Shown in pieces: positions 37,572 to 46,625 of a stretch of 64,000 nt of DNA. The DNA is from Scytonema tolypothrichoides VB-61278 (GTDB taxonomy: Bacteria > Cyanobacteriota > Cyanobacteriia > Cyanobacteriales > Nostocaceae): NCBI RefSeq assembly GCF_000828085.3, contig NZ_JXCA02000016.1, forward strand, positions 774,948-838,947, in the 5' to 3' direction. The notes beneath the pieces are model-generated. The model was given only the letters and a program-made list of their open reading frames with translations. It did no database searches and was not told the DNA's origin. Position 1 is the stretch's first letter, and every line of letters begins with the position of its first letter. The translations under genes were made by a program, and so were the position numbers.

Positions 37572-39154
37572 TCATACAGTTTTTGTGTCAGGCTTTGTGG
37601 AGAATAGAGTCCTTCTTTTTGAGAGCATCGACTGACCAAAAACTTCATCTAGCCATGCCTCAACATCAGCAAAACTAATAGTTTCAAGCGCCTGCTTAAC
37701 AATATTAGCTGTTAAATTCATAGTCGATAAGCAAATGGTTAACAACATTTGACCCATTTCCTTCAATGGACAACGTGCGGAAAATTGCTTATACTTCCCG
37801 AATAGTGATTCAATCACGTCAGAAGCTGCTAACAAAGTGCGCTTGCACTTAATTTTCTCAGCTTGAGTAGCAATGTAATCAAAAACCTTTTGCTGAAATT
37901 TTTGTAGATAAATATCATCAAATGCGAACCTATCTTGCTGAAAATATTCCAGAGAGTTTCCGTTAATTCCTGATACTTTTAACTGGCTTTCTACACTGCG
38001 TGTTAATGATACCATTTGATGCCATCGCTGCAAATCTAATTCATAATCAGCTAGCCAGCTTAACTTCTCTTTTATTTTCTTTACAATTATTTTGGGTGAC
38101 ATATCTGGCACTAATTTCATCAGTTTCTCTGGGGAAGCATTTAATAATCTTATTCCCCAATCTGTCAGCCTTTCGATATTAAAATAACGGCATTGAGAAC
38201 GTTGTGCTGGTGGCGCTAAAAAATAGAATTCTGTTTGTTGTAGTCTTTGTCTACATATTGCACATCTTTGCACAAATGATTGATATTTATCCTCTGCCTC
38301 TAATTCGTATTTTAATAACAACGCCATTGCATGAGTCACATCATGAGTATAAATCAGTTCTGGATTTTTTTCTTGATATAGTCTAATTCCTCTTGCTAAG
38401 TCACTACTATTATCTGCGACAATTTGTCTTGGTACACCGACTTTCTTACTGACTTTTTCTAGTGCTGACTCTATCACCTCTCCTCTTGTTGAACTCATTA
38501 TTTCTATTCCTAATACTTCTACATTCTCATGAGATAGTCCTTCTTTTTTATTAATACTTTCTTCCAAGTTCTGTTGCGAAATTCCTAGAACCACTAAGGC
38601 TTTTTGTTTGCCTAGCTCTAAAGTAAAATCAACTATATATATCCAATCCTCCCGATATTCTTTCTCTCTTTTCAATTCATACACCCCGATTCTTGCTAAC
38701 CATTTTCTGATACTATAAAAGCTGGGAATATTCTGGAATTCCGACTCTTTAAATAATCCAAAGATTCTCTCTATTGCTCTGAAGCTTACCCCAGAGTCAA
38801 TTACCATCTCTAATGCTTGTTGAACTGTTTTTATCTTGTAGCTGTGACCCTTCGCCTTTAACTCTTCTACTTCTAAATTTGCTTCTTCACTTTCGGCTTT
38901 TTCTTTTTTTCTGGCTCATCTCCGACTAGAGTGTGCTGTTTTAGTTTTAATTCTGCTGCTAATGCTCTCTGCTTCCAGTTCTCTCTTGATGCTGTTAAAT
39001 CTCTGATTTTTATTTCTAATGCCCTCATTTTTTTGTGTCTTTCTATGGCTTTCTCTCTCCAGTTATCTCTTCCTTTACGAAATAAACTTGCTAATCTATC
39101 AATTGGGCTTTTAAACTCTTCCATCTCGCTTGACTCTGATCGTTTTTTCTGCAC
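37572..39154 (-). CDS. DDE-type transposase, made by -1 ribosomal frameshifting
   Basis: Two overlapping frames. The first (39154 to 38873, 93 residues) is a basic coiled N-terminal part ending KKKKPKVKKQI. The second continues to 37572. At 38909-38903 the first frame reads A AAA AAG, the classic bacterial slippery heptamer. Moving back one base there joins the second frame without a stop for 443 residues (through ANLEVEELKAKGHSYKIKT and MVIDSG), making a protein of about 527. Likely DDE residues: Asp in IVDFTLELG, Asp in IVADNSSDL or HDVTH, Glu in SDVIESLFGKYK. Cysteines in RCAICRQRL may form a small metal site. IS family unknown. Confidence 0.8.
38903..38909 (-). promoter_or_regulatory. Slippery heptamer A AAA AAG
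   Basis: Within a run of seven A residues followed by G, in register with the first transposase frame (codons GAA AAA AAG). It is the usual bacterial -1 frameshift motif of insertion sequences. I did not identify a sure stimulatory hairpin or internal Shine-Dalgarno sequence. Confidence 0.8.
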
Positions 39155-39261
39155 TATTATTGCATGAAATAATTTGCACTAAAAACCCACAAAGTCAACA
39201 GCCTAGGCAGAGCCTCCTGATAGTGCATTCCCAGCCAGAGACTGGGAACGAGAAATAGAAC

Positions 39262-41410
39262 TCATGAATTCCCCCCCAAATGCTCCCGAAAATACAACCG
39301 ATATAAATCACACAAAGGCATAACATCATTACCTTGAAACTTCACTAACCCCATACTGCGTAATTTAAACGCCAAACCCGTCTCTACCCGTACTGGATTC
39401 GTCGCATCAACGACTTGTTTAATAGCAGCAACTAACTTGCTATCTTCCTGTAAATTCCTCAAATGGCGGCGCAGGTGATCATTGTAAAAACCTTCTTCTG
39501 TTGGTGCAATTTTTAAAAGTTGCGACAAGCTAATTCTGCCACGAGCAATTTCATAAAGTGCTTTCCTAACTAGATAAGGATGTCCTCCTAACATTGCCAT
39601 GAGTTGGTTGATTTCTTCTTGCGTCCAATTCAAATTGTGTCGTTGCACCAAATCCTGCACTTGTGAAGAATTGAACTCTGGTAACTCAATTGGCAATCCC
39701 ACATTAAACGGTGATTGATTAATGTTCAAAGGTATATAAACTTCCTTGGAATGCACAATCACCAGTCGTAGTTTTTTCCAAGTTTCTTTATTCTTAGAAG
39801 TTTCATGCCAAGCGCGTAGTAAGCCAAAAAATTCTGAGGCGACTTGCGGATATTGAAAAACTTGATCCACTTCATCCAAACCCAAAACGATTGGGCTATC
39901 AATTTCTGAGAGTAAATATCTTTGAAAGTAGTTTGTACACTTATCCTTACTACCCAAAACACCTTGCCAATATTCAGTGAGTTTATCTTTAAGATTCAAT
40001 TCTTGAGCAATGCTGCCACAAAACCACTGCAAGAATTTATCCAGATTGGTGAAAAATTCTGCATCTGCTGATTGAAAGTTCAAGTATGCAGTTTGACAAC
40101 CATGTTGTCTTCCATGATCAAGAACACGTGTCAAAAGCGAAGTTTTACCCATTTGCCGGGGTGCTTTAATCCGAATCAGCGCCCCTGGCTGTAAAATTGT
40201 TTCGTAACAATCAGCTTCAGTGGGTGGACGTTCTACATAAAAAGCAGATTGTAAGCTAACTTGTCCTTCTGGTTGTTCAAAACTCCCAGAAGTAGAAGCT
40301 GGTTGGGGAGAATTGTCAGGCGTACTTTCACCAAAGAACTGCCGGAAGAGTTGCCAAATCCTTTGGAAAATAGGAGTTTCACCAGGTGGTTCAGGAGAAA
40401 TTGGGGTAACTGCTGGTGGCGCTTTAGGGGAGATTGCTACCCTTCGGGAAGCCGCCGTCTGGGCGTCTACGTTCCACTTCGTTTCACTCGCAATGACAGG
40501 CGGTACTTTTGATTGCAACTTGGTATTAACTTGAGATATATTCAAATATTGCTCTATGGCTTGTAAGGCAACAGTCGCATTTTGGTAACGCTGACGATAG
40601 TCGTTGCGCACCATCGTATCTAAAATTTGGGCAAAACTGGGGCTAATATTAATCTTGTCTCGAAACAAAGCACAATACAATTCACTATTATTGGCATCTC
40701 GTGGTAACTGTTTAGGGTGTAACCCAGTCAATGCACCAAAACCAATCATTCCCACTGCATAGATATCGCTACTGAACTGGGGACGAGAATAGTGTTGTTC
40801 GATAGGCACATAGCCAGGAGTACCAATTGGTACTGTCAAGCTACTGTCACCTTGAGGGTTGACTTTCAAAGCACTGATTTCTTTAACTGCCCCAAAGTCA
40901 ATGAGTACAATCTTTCCATCTTTTCGTCGCCGCATTAAATTCTGTGGCTTAATATCCCGGTGGATAACGTTTTGTTGATGAACAAATGCCAAAACTTCCA
41001 AGATGTCCTTCAAAAGTTTAAAGACTACCTTCTCACTCTTCGGAGAACCAGGGATAATTTCTTTTTTCAAGTCATGCCCATCAACGAATTCCTGAACTAA
41101 GTAAAATTCCCCATTTTCTTCAAAGTGGGCGAACAATGTGGGAATCTGGTTGTGTGCATTGCCTAAGCGATATAGAGTTTGTGCTTCTGTGTCGAATAAC
41201 CTGGTGGCGATCAGCTTTGCTGGCTCCCTGCTGGAGCATCGCCAAAACAGCCGGACTTGAGTCTTTTGGTTTAAGATGTTTGACAACACACAAAGGTTCT
41301 CCTGGTAAATCTAAATCACGAGCCAAGTAAGTATCGCCAAAACTCCCACCCCCCAGAGACTGAAATATTTTGTATCGATTACGGAGTCTTGCGCCGATTA
41401 GATGACTCAT
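39262..41410 (-). pseudogene. Ser/Thr kinase with AAA-like ATPase domain, frame broken near its start
   Basis: The ATG at 41410 opens a kinase (MSHLIGARLRNRYKIFQSLGGGSFGDTYLARD, up to SSPAVLA). The frame then drifts, and the correct continuation TRLFDTEAQTLYRLGN is found in another frame. Kinase motifs continue: HRDIKPQN, IDFGAVK. After a Pro-rich linker is an ATPase domain with P-loop APRQMGKTSL and Walker B VLGLDEVDQV, then a winged helical C-terminus. An insertion of about 34 bp at 41209-41242 explains the shift. A repeat is also inserted in frame in the linker (about 40435-40505). Unless there is a sequencing error, no full-length kinase is made; a start inside could give the ATPase part. 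Confidence 0.85.
41209..41242. repeat. About 34-bp insertion that breaks the kinase frame
   Basis: The extra bases lie between codons for SPAVLA and TRLFDTEA, which adjoin in this kinase type. Removing 34 bp restores the frame. The insert has inverted GGCGAT and ATCGCC at its ends and TGCTGG/CTGCTGGAGCA inside. Exact ends may shift by a few bases. Confidence 0.6.
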
Positions 41411-41905
41411 TTCGTATCTCCTACCTTCTGGACTGGTAACTGATCAAAAGATAGAAAGCAATACAAAAATAAATTCAGTATAAAAATTTTTATTTGTTTC
41501 ATTTTTACCCGCACCAGATGAAAATACTCTAGTATAAACTTTCGAGTAAACAGCCCTTATTCTAACTATTATAAGTAATTACGTCGAGTTGATAGCCAAA
41601 ACAAACAGTAGCTGATTTTATTTCGATTTTTGTAACAATCATCATGTTGTTGCTCAATCTGTCATCGTATTTTTATTTATTAAAAAATATACATACATAT
41701 AATTGACAAGTCTTGCATACTTAGCAAAATGTCAGAATTTTTACATTATTGTACTGATGGATGTTTGTGTGCTCTTCCTTTCTATTTTTAAAATTTGGGA
41801 TGATCCCGAGTCACACAGATAATTCATCTGTGTTAATCTGTGTTAATCTGTGGTTCTAAATCCTAAATACAGATTTTTGCAAAAAATCTCTTTTATATAT
41901 GAACT
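41411..41905. other. Intergenic region, AT-rich, one small repeat
   Basis: No gene seen. Tandem TTAATCTGTG units lie at about 41833-41858. The rest probably carries divergent promoters for the kinase pseudogene and the TPR gene. Confidence 0.4.
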
Positions 41906-42373
41906 ATGTTTGATAACTTTCAACCAATATCTATTATTGCAATAACTGCCGTAATTTCTAGTATTGCACTTTTGGGTTATTTTTCCTGGAAAACTTTGAT
42001 AACCTCAAATGTTTTTCAAAAAGCCATCAATCTTTATCAGCAAGAAGATTATAAAGGTGCTGAAGCAGCTTTTCGTCAAGTCATTGCTCTAAACTCTACT
42101 AATGATGTTGTTCACTTGCTGCTAGGAGATACTTTGATACAGCAAGGAAAAATAGAAGAAGCAAGGCAACAGTTTCAAGAAGTGATTGACCGTGCACCTA
42201 AAAAAGTTGATGCTTATTTGCGTTTGTCAAATGTTTTAATGCAACAAGAAAAGAAAGAGGATGCGATCGCAACTCTGCAAAAAGCCAGAGATTTATGCCA
42301 AGCACAGCGTCAACCAGAAAAAGCAGAACAAATTAATCGTATTCTTCAAAAAATGACTAAGAATAATTCCTAA
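41906..42373 (+). CDS. Membrane-anchored TPR protein
   Basis: 155 residues: one N-terminal membrane helix (about 8-28) and then three to four tetratricopeptide repeats, for example AINLYQQEDYKGAEAAFRQV and LLGDTLIQQGKIEEARQQF. TPR arrays bind other proteins; the partner is unknown. Three bases separate its stop from the start of cobA-hemD, which suggests a joint transcript. Whether it acts in tetrapyrrole synthesis is an open inference. Confidence 0.85.
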   Translation: MFDNFQPISIIAITAVISSIALLGYFSWKTLITSNVFQKAINLYQQEDYKGAEAAFRQVIALNSTNDVVHLLLGDTLIQQGKIEEARQQFQEVIDRAPKKVDAYLRLSNVLMQQEKKEDAIATLQKARDLCQAQRQPEKAEQINRILQKMTKNNS

Positions 42374-42376
42374 CTC

Positions 42377-43993
42377 ATGGCTGAACAAAGGGGCAAAGTC
42401 TACATTGTAGGTGCAGGACCTGGAGATATAGAATATCTAACGCTCAAGGCTTACAAGCTGCTATCAAGTGCTGAGGTTTTGGTTTATGATGCTCTGGTAG
42501 ATGCTGAGTTGTTGCAATGTGTACCCTCTGATTGCTTGAAGCTGAATGTGGGGAAACGGGGTGGTCAACCGAGTACACCGCAAGCTGAAATTAACGAGTT
42601 ACTGGTAAAGTATTGTCAGCACAGAAAGCAAGTTATTCGCCTGAAGTCTGGTGATCCATTTATTTTTGGTCGGTGTACTTCTGAAATTGAGGCGTTGAAA
42701 GCGGCTGGTTGTGAGTTTGAAGTTGTCCCAGGAATTTCCTCAGCAATAGCCGCACCGTTGCTGGCGGGAATACCTCTGACCGATCCAGTGATGAGTCGAT
42801 GTTTTGCTGTGTTTACTGCCCATGAACCAGATGCTTTGGATTGGGAGGCGCTGTCACGGTTAGAGACATTGGTTATTTTAATGGGAGGACAGCATCTAGC
42901 AGAGATTTTACACCGCCTCGTGCGACAAGAACGCTCACGCTTAACTCCCATAGCCATTATCAGATGGGCAGGAACTCCACAACAACAAATCTGGACAGGC
43001 ACTTTAGAAAATATACTCTCGCAAACATCCGGTGTGTCGTTGTCGCCAGCGGTGATTGTGATTGGTGAAGTTGTGGGGCTACGTGGTTATCTGCAACCTG
43101 AGAAAATATCATTAGAGAATTCCTCAGTTCCTGACACTTGGCACACCCAAACTATGCAGACGAACCTCGCCCTCTCCCCCTCTTCACGCCCTCTGACTGG
43201 TAAAACAATTGTAGTCACACGAGCTGCTGGACAGTCAAGCCAGTTTACCCAAACTCTCACCTCATTTGGCGCAAATGTTATTGAAATGCCAACATTGGAA
43301 ATTGGTCCGCCTTCGAGTTGGGAGGGTTTGGATAATGCGATCGCCCACATATCAGACTTCCACTGGTTAATTCTCACTTCCACCAATGGTGTAGGCTATT
43401 TCTTTGAAAGACTCTTCGCACAGGGTAAAGATGCTCGTGCTTTAGCTAAAATCAAAATTGCCGTAGTTGGTGAAAAAACGGCTCAAGGTCTCAATCAACA
43501 CAGTCTACAACCAGATTTTATTCCTCCTAACTTTGTTGCAGATTCCTTAGTGGAAAACTTTCCGGAAGAACTCACAGGTAAAAAAGTTCTGTTTCCCAGA
43601 GTCGAAAGCGGCGGACGCGAAATTTTAGTCCAACAATTCACCGCCAAAGGCGCAGAAGTGATAGAAGTGGCGGCTTATCAATCTTGCTGTCCCAAAAGTG
43701 TTTCTCCCTCAGCAGAGTTAGCCCTTGAAAGTGGAACTGTAGATATTATTACCTTTGCGAGTTCCAAAACTGTGCAATTTTTCTATCAACTTGCACAAAA
43801 GATATTCTCTCAAGACTCTCAGAACAATCCATTTTTGGTGACTGATGCGTTGGAGGGAGTTTGTATTGCTTCCATTGGTCCCCAAACGTCTAAAACTTGT
43901 CGTTCTATATTTGGGCGTGTGGATGTAGAAGCTGAGGAATATACCTTAGATGGATTGACTCAAGCACTGATAAAATGGTCAACAAATTTATAA
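42377..43993 (+). CDS. cobA-hemD: Uroporphyrinogen-III C-methyltransferase/synthase fusion
   Basis: 538 residues. Domain 1 (about 5-245) is SUMT/CobA: VGAGPGDIEYLTLKAYKLL, VYDALV, GKRGG, LKSGDPFIFGR and EVVPGISSAIAAPLLAGIPLT. It methylates uroporphyrinogen III twice with SAM to give precorrin-2 for siroheme and cobalamin. Domain 2 (about 275-535) is HemD: LTGKTIVVTRAAGQSSQF, LTSTNGVGYFFERL, VGEKTAQGL, LFPRVESGGREI and ASIGPQTSKTC. It closes hydroxymethylbilane into uroporphyrinogen III for heme and chlorophyll. The fused form is known in several bacteria. The fork to siroheme and to heme is thus held in one chain. Confidence 0.94.
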   Translation: MAEQRGKVYIVGAGPGDIEYLTLKAYKLLSSAEVLVYDALVDAELLQCVPSDCLKLNVGKRGGQPSTPQAEINELLVKYCQHRKQVIRLKSGDPFIFGRCTSEIEALKAAGCEFEVVPGISSAIAAPLLAGIPLTDPVMSRCFAVFTAHEPDALDWEALSRLETLVILMGGQHLAEILHRLVRQERSRLTPIAIIRWAGTPQQQIWTGTLENILSQTSGVSLSPAVIVIGEVVGLRGYLQPEKISLENSSVPDTWHTQTMQTNLALSPSSRPLTGKTIVVTRAAGQSSQFTQTLTSFGANVIEMPTLEIGPPSSWEGLDNAIAHISDFHWLILTSTNGVGYFFERLFAQGKDARALAKIKIAVVGEKTAQGLNQHSLQPDFIPPNFVADSLVENFPEELTGKKVLFPRVESGGREILVQQFTAKGAEVIEVAAYQSCCPKSVSPSAELALESGTVDIITFASSKTVQFFYQLAQKIFSQDSQNNPFLVTDALEGVCIASIGPQTSKTCRSIFGRVDVEAEEYTLDGLTQALIKWSTNL

Positions 43994-44124
43994 TTAGAAC
44001 TGCGGATGTACAAGCTTTGCACAGAAATAATTTATCTGCGTCCAAAACTCGTGCATCTGCGGTTTCATATTCAAAAAACTAAAAATAACTCACATCAAGT
44101 TCACCTAATTACTTACAATAAAAA

Positions 44125-44194
44125 ACCTCACCCCCATCCCCTCTCCTTAATAAGGAGAGGGGTGCCCGGAGGGCGGGGTGAGGTTCTTTTTTTT
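44125..44194 (+). terminator. Large hairpin repeat with T-run
   Basis: ACCTCACCCC at the left pairs with GGGGTGAGGT at the right, with an inner stem CCCCTCTCCTTA/TAAGGAGAGGGG, followed by eight T residues. It ends transcription from cobA-hemD 130 bp upstream, and it belongs to a widespread cyanobacterial palindromic repeat type. It lies 22 bp before coaE. Confidence 0.8.
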
Positions 44195-44216
44195 ATAGTC
44201 ATCCGGACGTGATATC

Positions 44217-44807
44217 ATGACTAAACGCATCATCGGGTTAACCGGAGGTATTGCGACAGGCAAAACAACTGTTGCTAATTATTTGGCTAGTGCTTACAAT
44301 TTGCCCATTTTAGATGCAGATATCTATGCCAGAGAAGCTGTATCTGTGGGTTCACCCATTTTACAAGAAATTGCTCAACGTTATGGAGAAGAAATTTTAC
44401 TCACAGACGGTAACCTCAACCGTCAAAAGCTGGGTGAGATCATTTTTAACAAGCAAGAGGAACGCATCTGGATAGAGGGTTTAATTCATCCTTGTGTGGG
44501 CGATCGCTTTCTCAAAGAAATCACCACTACACCTGCACAAACATTGGTGTTAGTTATCCCTTTGCTATTTGAAGCAGGAATGACTGATTTAGTAACAGAA
44601 ATTTGGGTAGTCAGTTGTTCTGAACAACAGCAACTACAAAGATTGATACAGCGGAATCATCTAACTTTAGAACAAGCACAAGCCCGGATCCAAAGTCAAA
44701 TGTCAATAGTAGAAAAAGTAGCCCGTGCAGATGTTGTTTTGGATAATTCTTCCACTCTTGAAGTGCTGCTGAAACAGATAGACACAGCTATTTCAAAGAT
44801 TTTGTAG
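44217..44807 (+). CDS. coaE: Dephospho-CoA kinase
   Basis: 196 residues, normal for CoaE. P-loop IGLTGGIATGKTT, then DADIYAREAV, LIHPCVGDRF, VLVIPLLFEAGM and QLQRLIQRNHLTLEQAQARIQSQ. It performs the last step of coenzyme A synthesis. The ATG lies close after the hairpin at 44125-44194, so its own promoter may be within the hairpin region or transcription may read through. Converges with the photolyase-like gene. Confidence 0.96.
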   Translation: MTKRIIGLTGGIATGKTTVANYLASAYNLPILDADIYAREAVSVGSPILQEIAQRYGEEILLTDGNLNRQKLGEIIFNKQEERIWIEGLIHPCVGDRFLKEITTTPAQTLVLVIPLLFEAGMTDLVTEIWVVSCSEQQQLQRLIQRNHLTLEQAQARIQSQMSIVEKVARADVVLDNSSTLEVLLKQIDTAISKIL

Positions 44808-44828
44808 CTGTGACAACTGCTTTTAGTT

Positions 44829-45683
44829 TCACCTTTTACCTTTCTTTCCTTTCTGCCAACTTTGGCTGTTAGGTTGTTTCGTAAATTCCCCTTTAGGAAA
44901 CAGCCGCGTTTCTAGTTCTTCATAACTTCCTTCAAAGTCACACTTTCCATATAAAGGACATTTTCGACAATAAACGCCTTCGGTGTAGCGTTCCAGATTT
45001 TCGCGGTTGAAAAAATAGGGTTTGTGGCTAAAGGTGCTAGCTACCCACTGCCATGACATATTATTGCTTGCTGGATCACCATCTAAAAGATGTTCCAGAA
45101 ACCATTTTGCCCCGGCTTGCCAACGAATGCGTCGCCAATGGATGATATAAGCTGCCATCCACATCCGTGCATGATTGTGCAAGTATCCAGTTTCTCGTAA
45201 ATCCTGACTGAATTGGTCAATACACACTTGTCCTGTGGTGCCTTGTTTGATATCATCAGGTAATTCAGGGGCATATTCGGCGATGGTGTAGCCAGTTTTG
45301 TATTCTTCTTGGTCTGTCCAGATGCGATCGCCTAACTTAACATAAAGCTTTTGCCAATAATCACGCCAACCCAACTCGTTAACGAGTTTAGTTGCATCAT
45401 CTTGGTGTTTGACGCGCCCAAGGACATCATCCCGAATTTCTCTTAAGCTGAGGACGCCATAGCGAATATAGGGGGATAATCGCGTGACTGCGCCTGTAAA
45501 AAAGTTACGTGTTTTCGCGTAGCGGGCAGGGTCTACTTTTTGTAGTGCCTCAACAGCAGCTTTGCGTCCACCCACAGTTTTGCTGGCGTGATCATCGCGT
45601 TTTGTGGCTTTGGGAAATTGTTCGCGGAGGTAGGCTACCAACTCATCGCGGTTGGCAAAGTCGCGTCGCATATCTTTAGTCAT
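44829..45683 (-). CDS. Photolyase/cryptochrome-like FAD-binding domain protein, no antenna domain
   Basis: 284 residues that match only the C-terminal helical FAD domain of photolyases. RLSPYIRYGVLSLREI and NELGWRDYWQKLY cover the FAD cavity entry, and LHNHARMWMAAYIIHWRRI, LDGDPASNNMSWQWVASTFSHKPYFFN covers the FAD binding core. The usual N-terminal alpha/beta antenna domain (about 150-200 residues) is missing and no such sequence precedes the start. Near the end is CRKCPLYGKC, a CxxCx5C group that could bind metal. So it is a short flavoprotein of this superfamily; DNA repair or light signalling cannot be told from sequence. A start at the second Met (MRRDFANRDELV) is possible. Confidence 0.88.
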   Translation of the reverse strand: MTKDMRRDFANRDELVAYLREQFPKATKRDDHASKTVGGRKAAVEALQKVDPARYAKTRNFFTGAVTRLSPYIRYGVLSLREIRDDVLGRVKHQDDATKLVNELGWRDYWQKLYVKLGDRIWTDQEEYKTGYTIAEYAPELPDDIKQGTTGQVCIDQFSQDLRETGYLHNHARMWMAAYIIHWRRIRWQAGAKWFLEHLLDGDPASNNMSWQWVASTFSHKPYFFNRENLERYTEGVYCRKCPLYGKCDFEGSYEELETRLFPKGEFTKQPNSQSWQKGKKGKR

Positions 45684-46625
45684 TGTGTATCAAAGTTGCA
45701 GGTTAAGATTGCCGAACGACTAAAGTCTTGGTTTGTCGGACAAAGCCTAGGTCGGCAGGCTAACTCCTTATTATTGCGTATCTTCGATGGAAGCATCAAA
45801 CTTAATCGCATAGGGCGCAGCCGTGCCATAGGTATAGGTAGGGAGTTGACACTACTTTTTAGCAAAAGTTTCTGACAATTTTCGGAATCTTATAAGCAGT
45901 TGCTCAATAAAAATTAGAATAATTGAAATTATAAATATAGCTATCCTATTTCATTAAAGTTCTTGCAAAAGTCGGGAACTCTTAACAGGAAACTCTTAAC
46001 AGTCGAACGCTTAACAGAACCTCGTAAAGTTTCACTTTTGCAATCTTGTCTATTTCTGAAATTAAGTTATACAGAACCCCTATTTCTTGATGAAGTCCTG
46101 GTTATTGTTTGTCAAAAATGATTTAGGACTGTTCGATTACCATGAACATGATGTCATTTTTAGAGTTTTTCAAACTTGAAATTAGATACAGCCTCAACCA
46201 TTTTTGATTGACAACAACTTTATATTAGCTTGATTTATCATGATAAAAAGAGTTAAACATTGATAAAAATGCGATGTTAAACAGAGTAACTAGTAAATAC
46301 ATGCACAATCAATATTTGCTAAAAAAAATACTTTTAATGACAAATAATATTTTTGTTATATTGTTTGAATAAACCATCGATGTATGAAACAATACGATTC
46401 AGTTCATCTCTAGCCGCGAGACTAGGGCAAACTAATAAAGCCTCCTCAGACAGGCTTATTTCTTTACTCATCAACTCTCCAGCATAATTGGACAGCATCT
46501 ACAGTGAACTGTATTGATTTCTGAAATGTGTTGATTTTGTTAAGTTTTTACGATGACTTGGAAAGAGCACCAAGCTTTGTTCAAGGCATAAGTATGGTGT
46601 GATAAATTAAAGGAGTATCAAAGTA
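45684..46625. other. 942-bp intergenic region upstream of the HypX-type gene
   Basis: No gene seen. It contains a copy of the AACTCTTAACAG-type repeats (about 45977-46020), a MITE-like element at 46391-46515 and strongly AT-rich DNA (46190-46380). Probably the promoter of the downstream gene is in the last 110 bp; AAAGGAG lies 11 nt before its GTG. Confidence 0.5.
46391..46515. mobile_element. MITE-like element related to that at 8662
   Basis: AATACGATTCAGTTCA (46391-46406) faces TGAACTGTATT (46505-46515); the ends agree in 9 of 11 positions when inverted and resemble AATACGGTTCA at 8662. No coding capacity. A weaker copy of the family. Confidence 0.5.

Larger units (their letters stand above)
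37537..39201 (-). mobile_element. Complete insertion sequence, 1665 bp
   Basis: Bounded by GCTGTTGACTTTGT (37537-37550) and its exact inverse complement ACAAAGTCAACAGC (39188-39201). CTAG flanks both ends (37533-37536, 39202-39205) and is the likely target duplication; as CTAG is palindromic, the inverted repeat could also be counted as longer. It sits inside an intergenic palindromic repeat whose halves continue on both sides. One transposase gene in two frames fills it. Family not assigned. Confidence 0.88.
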
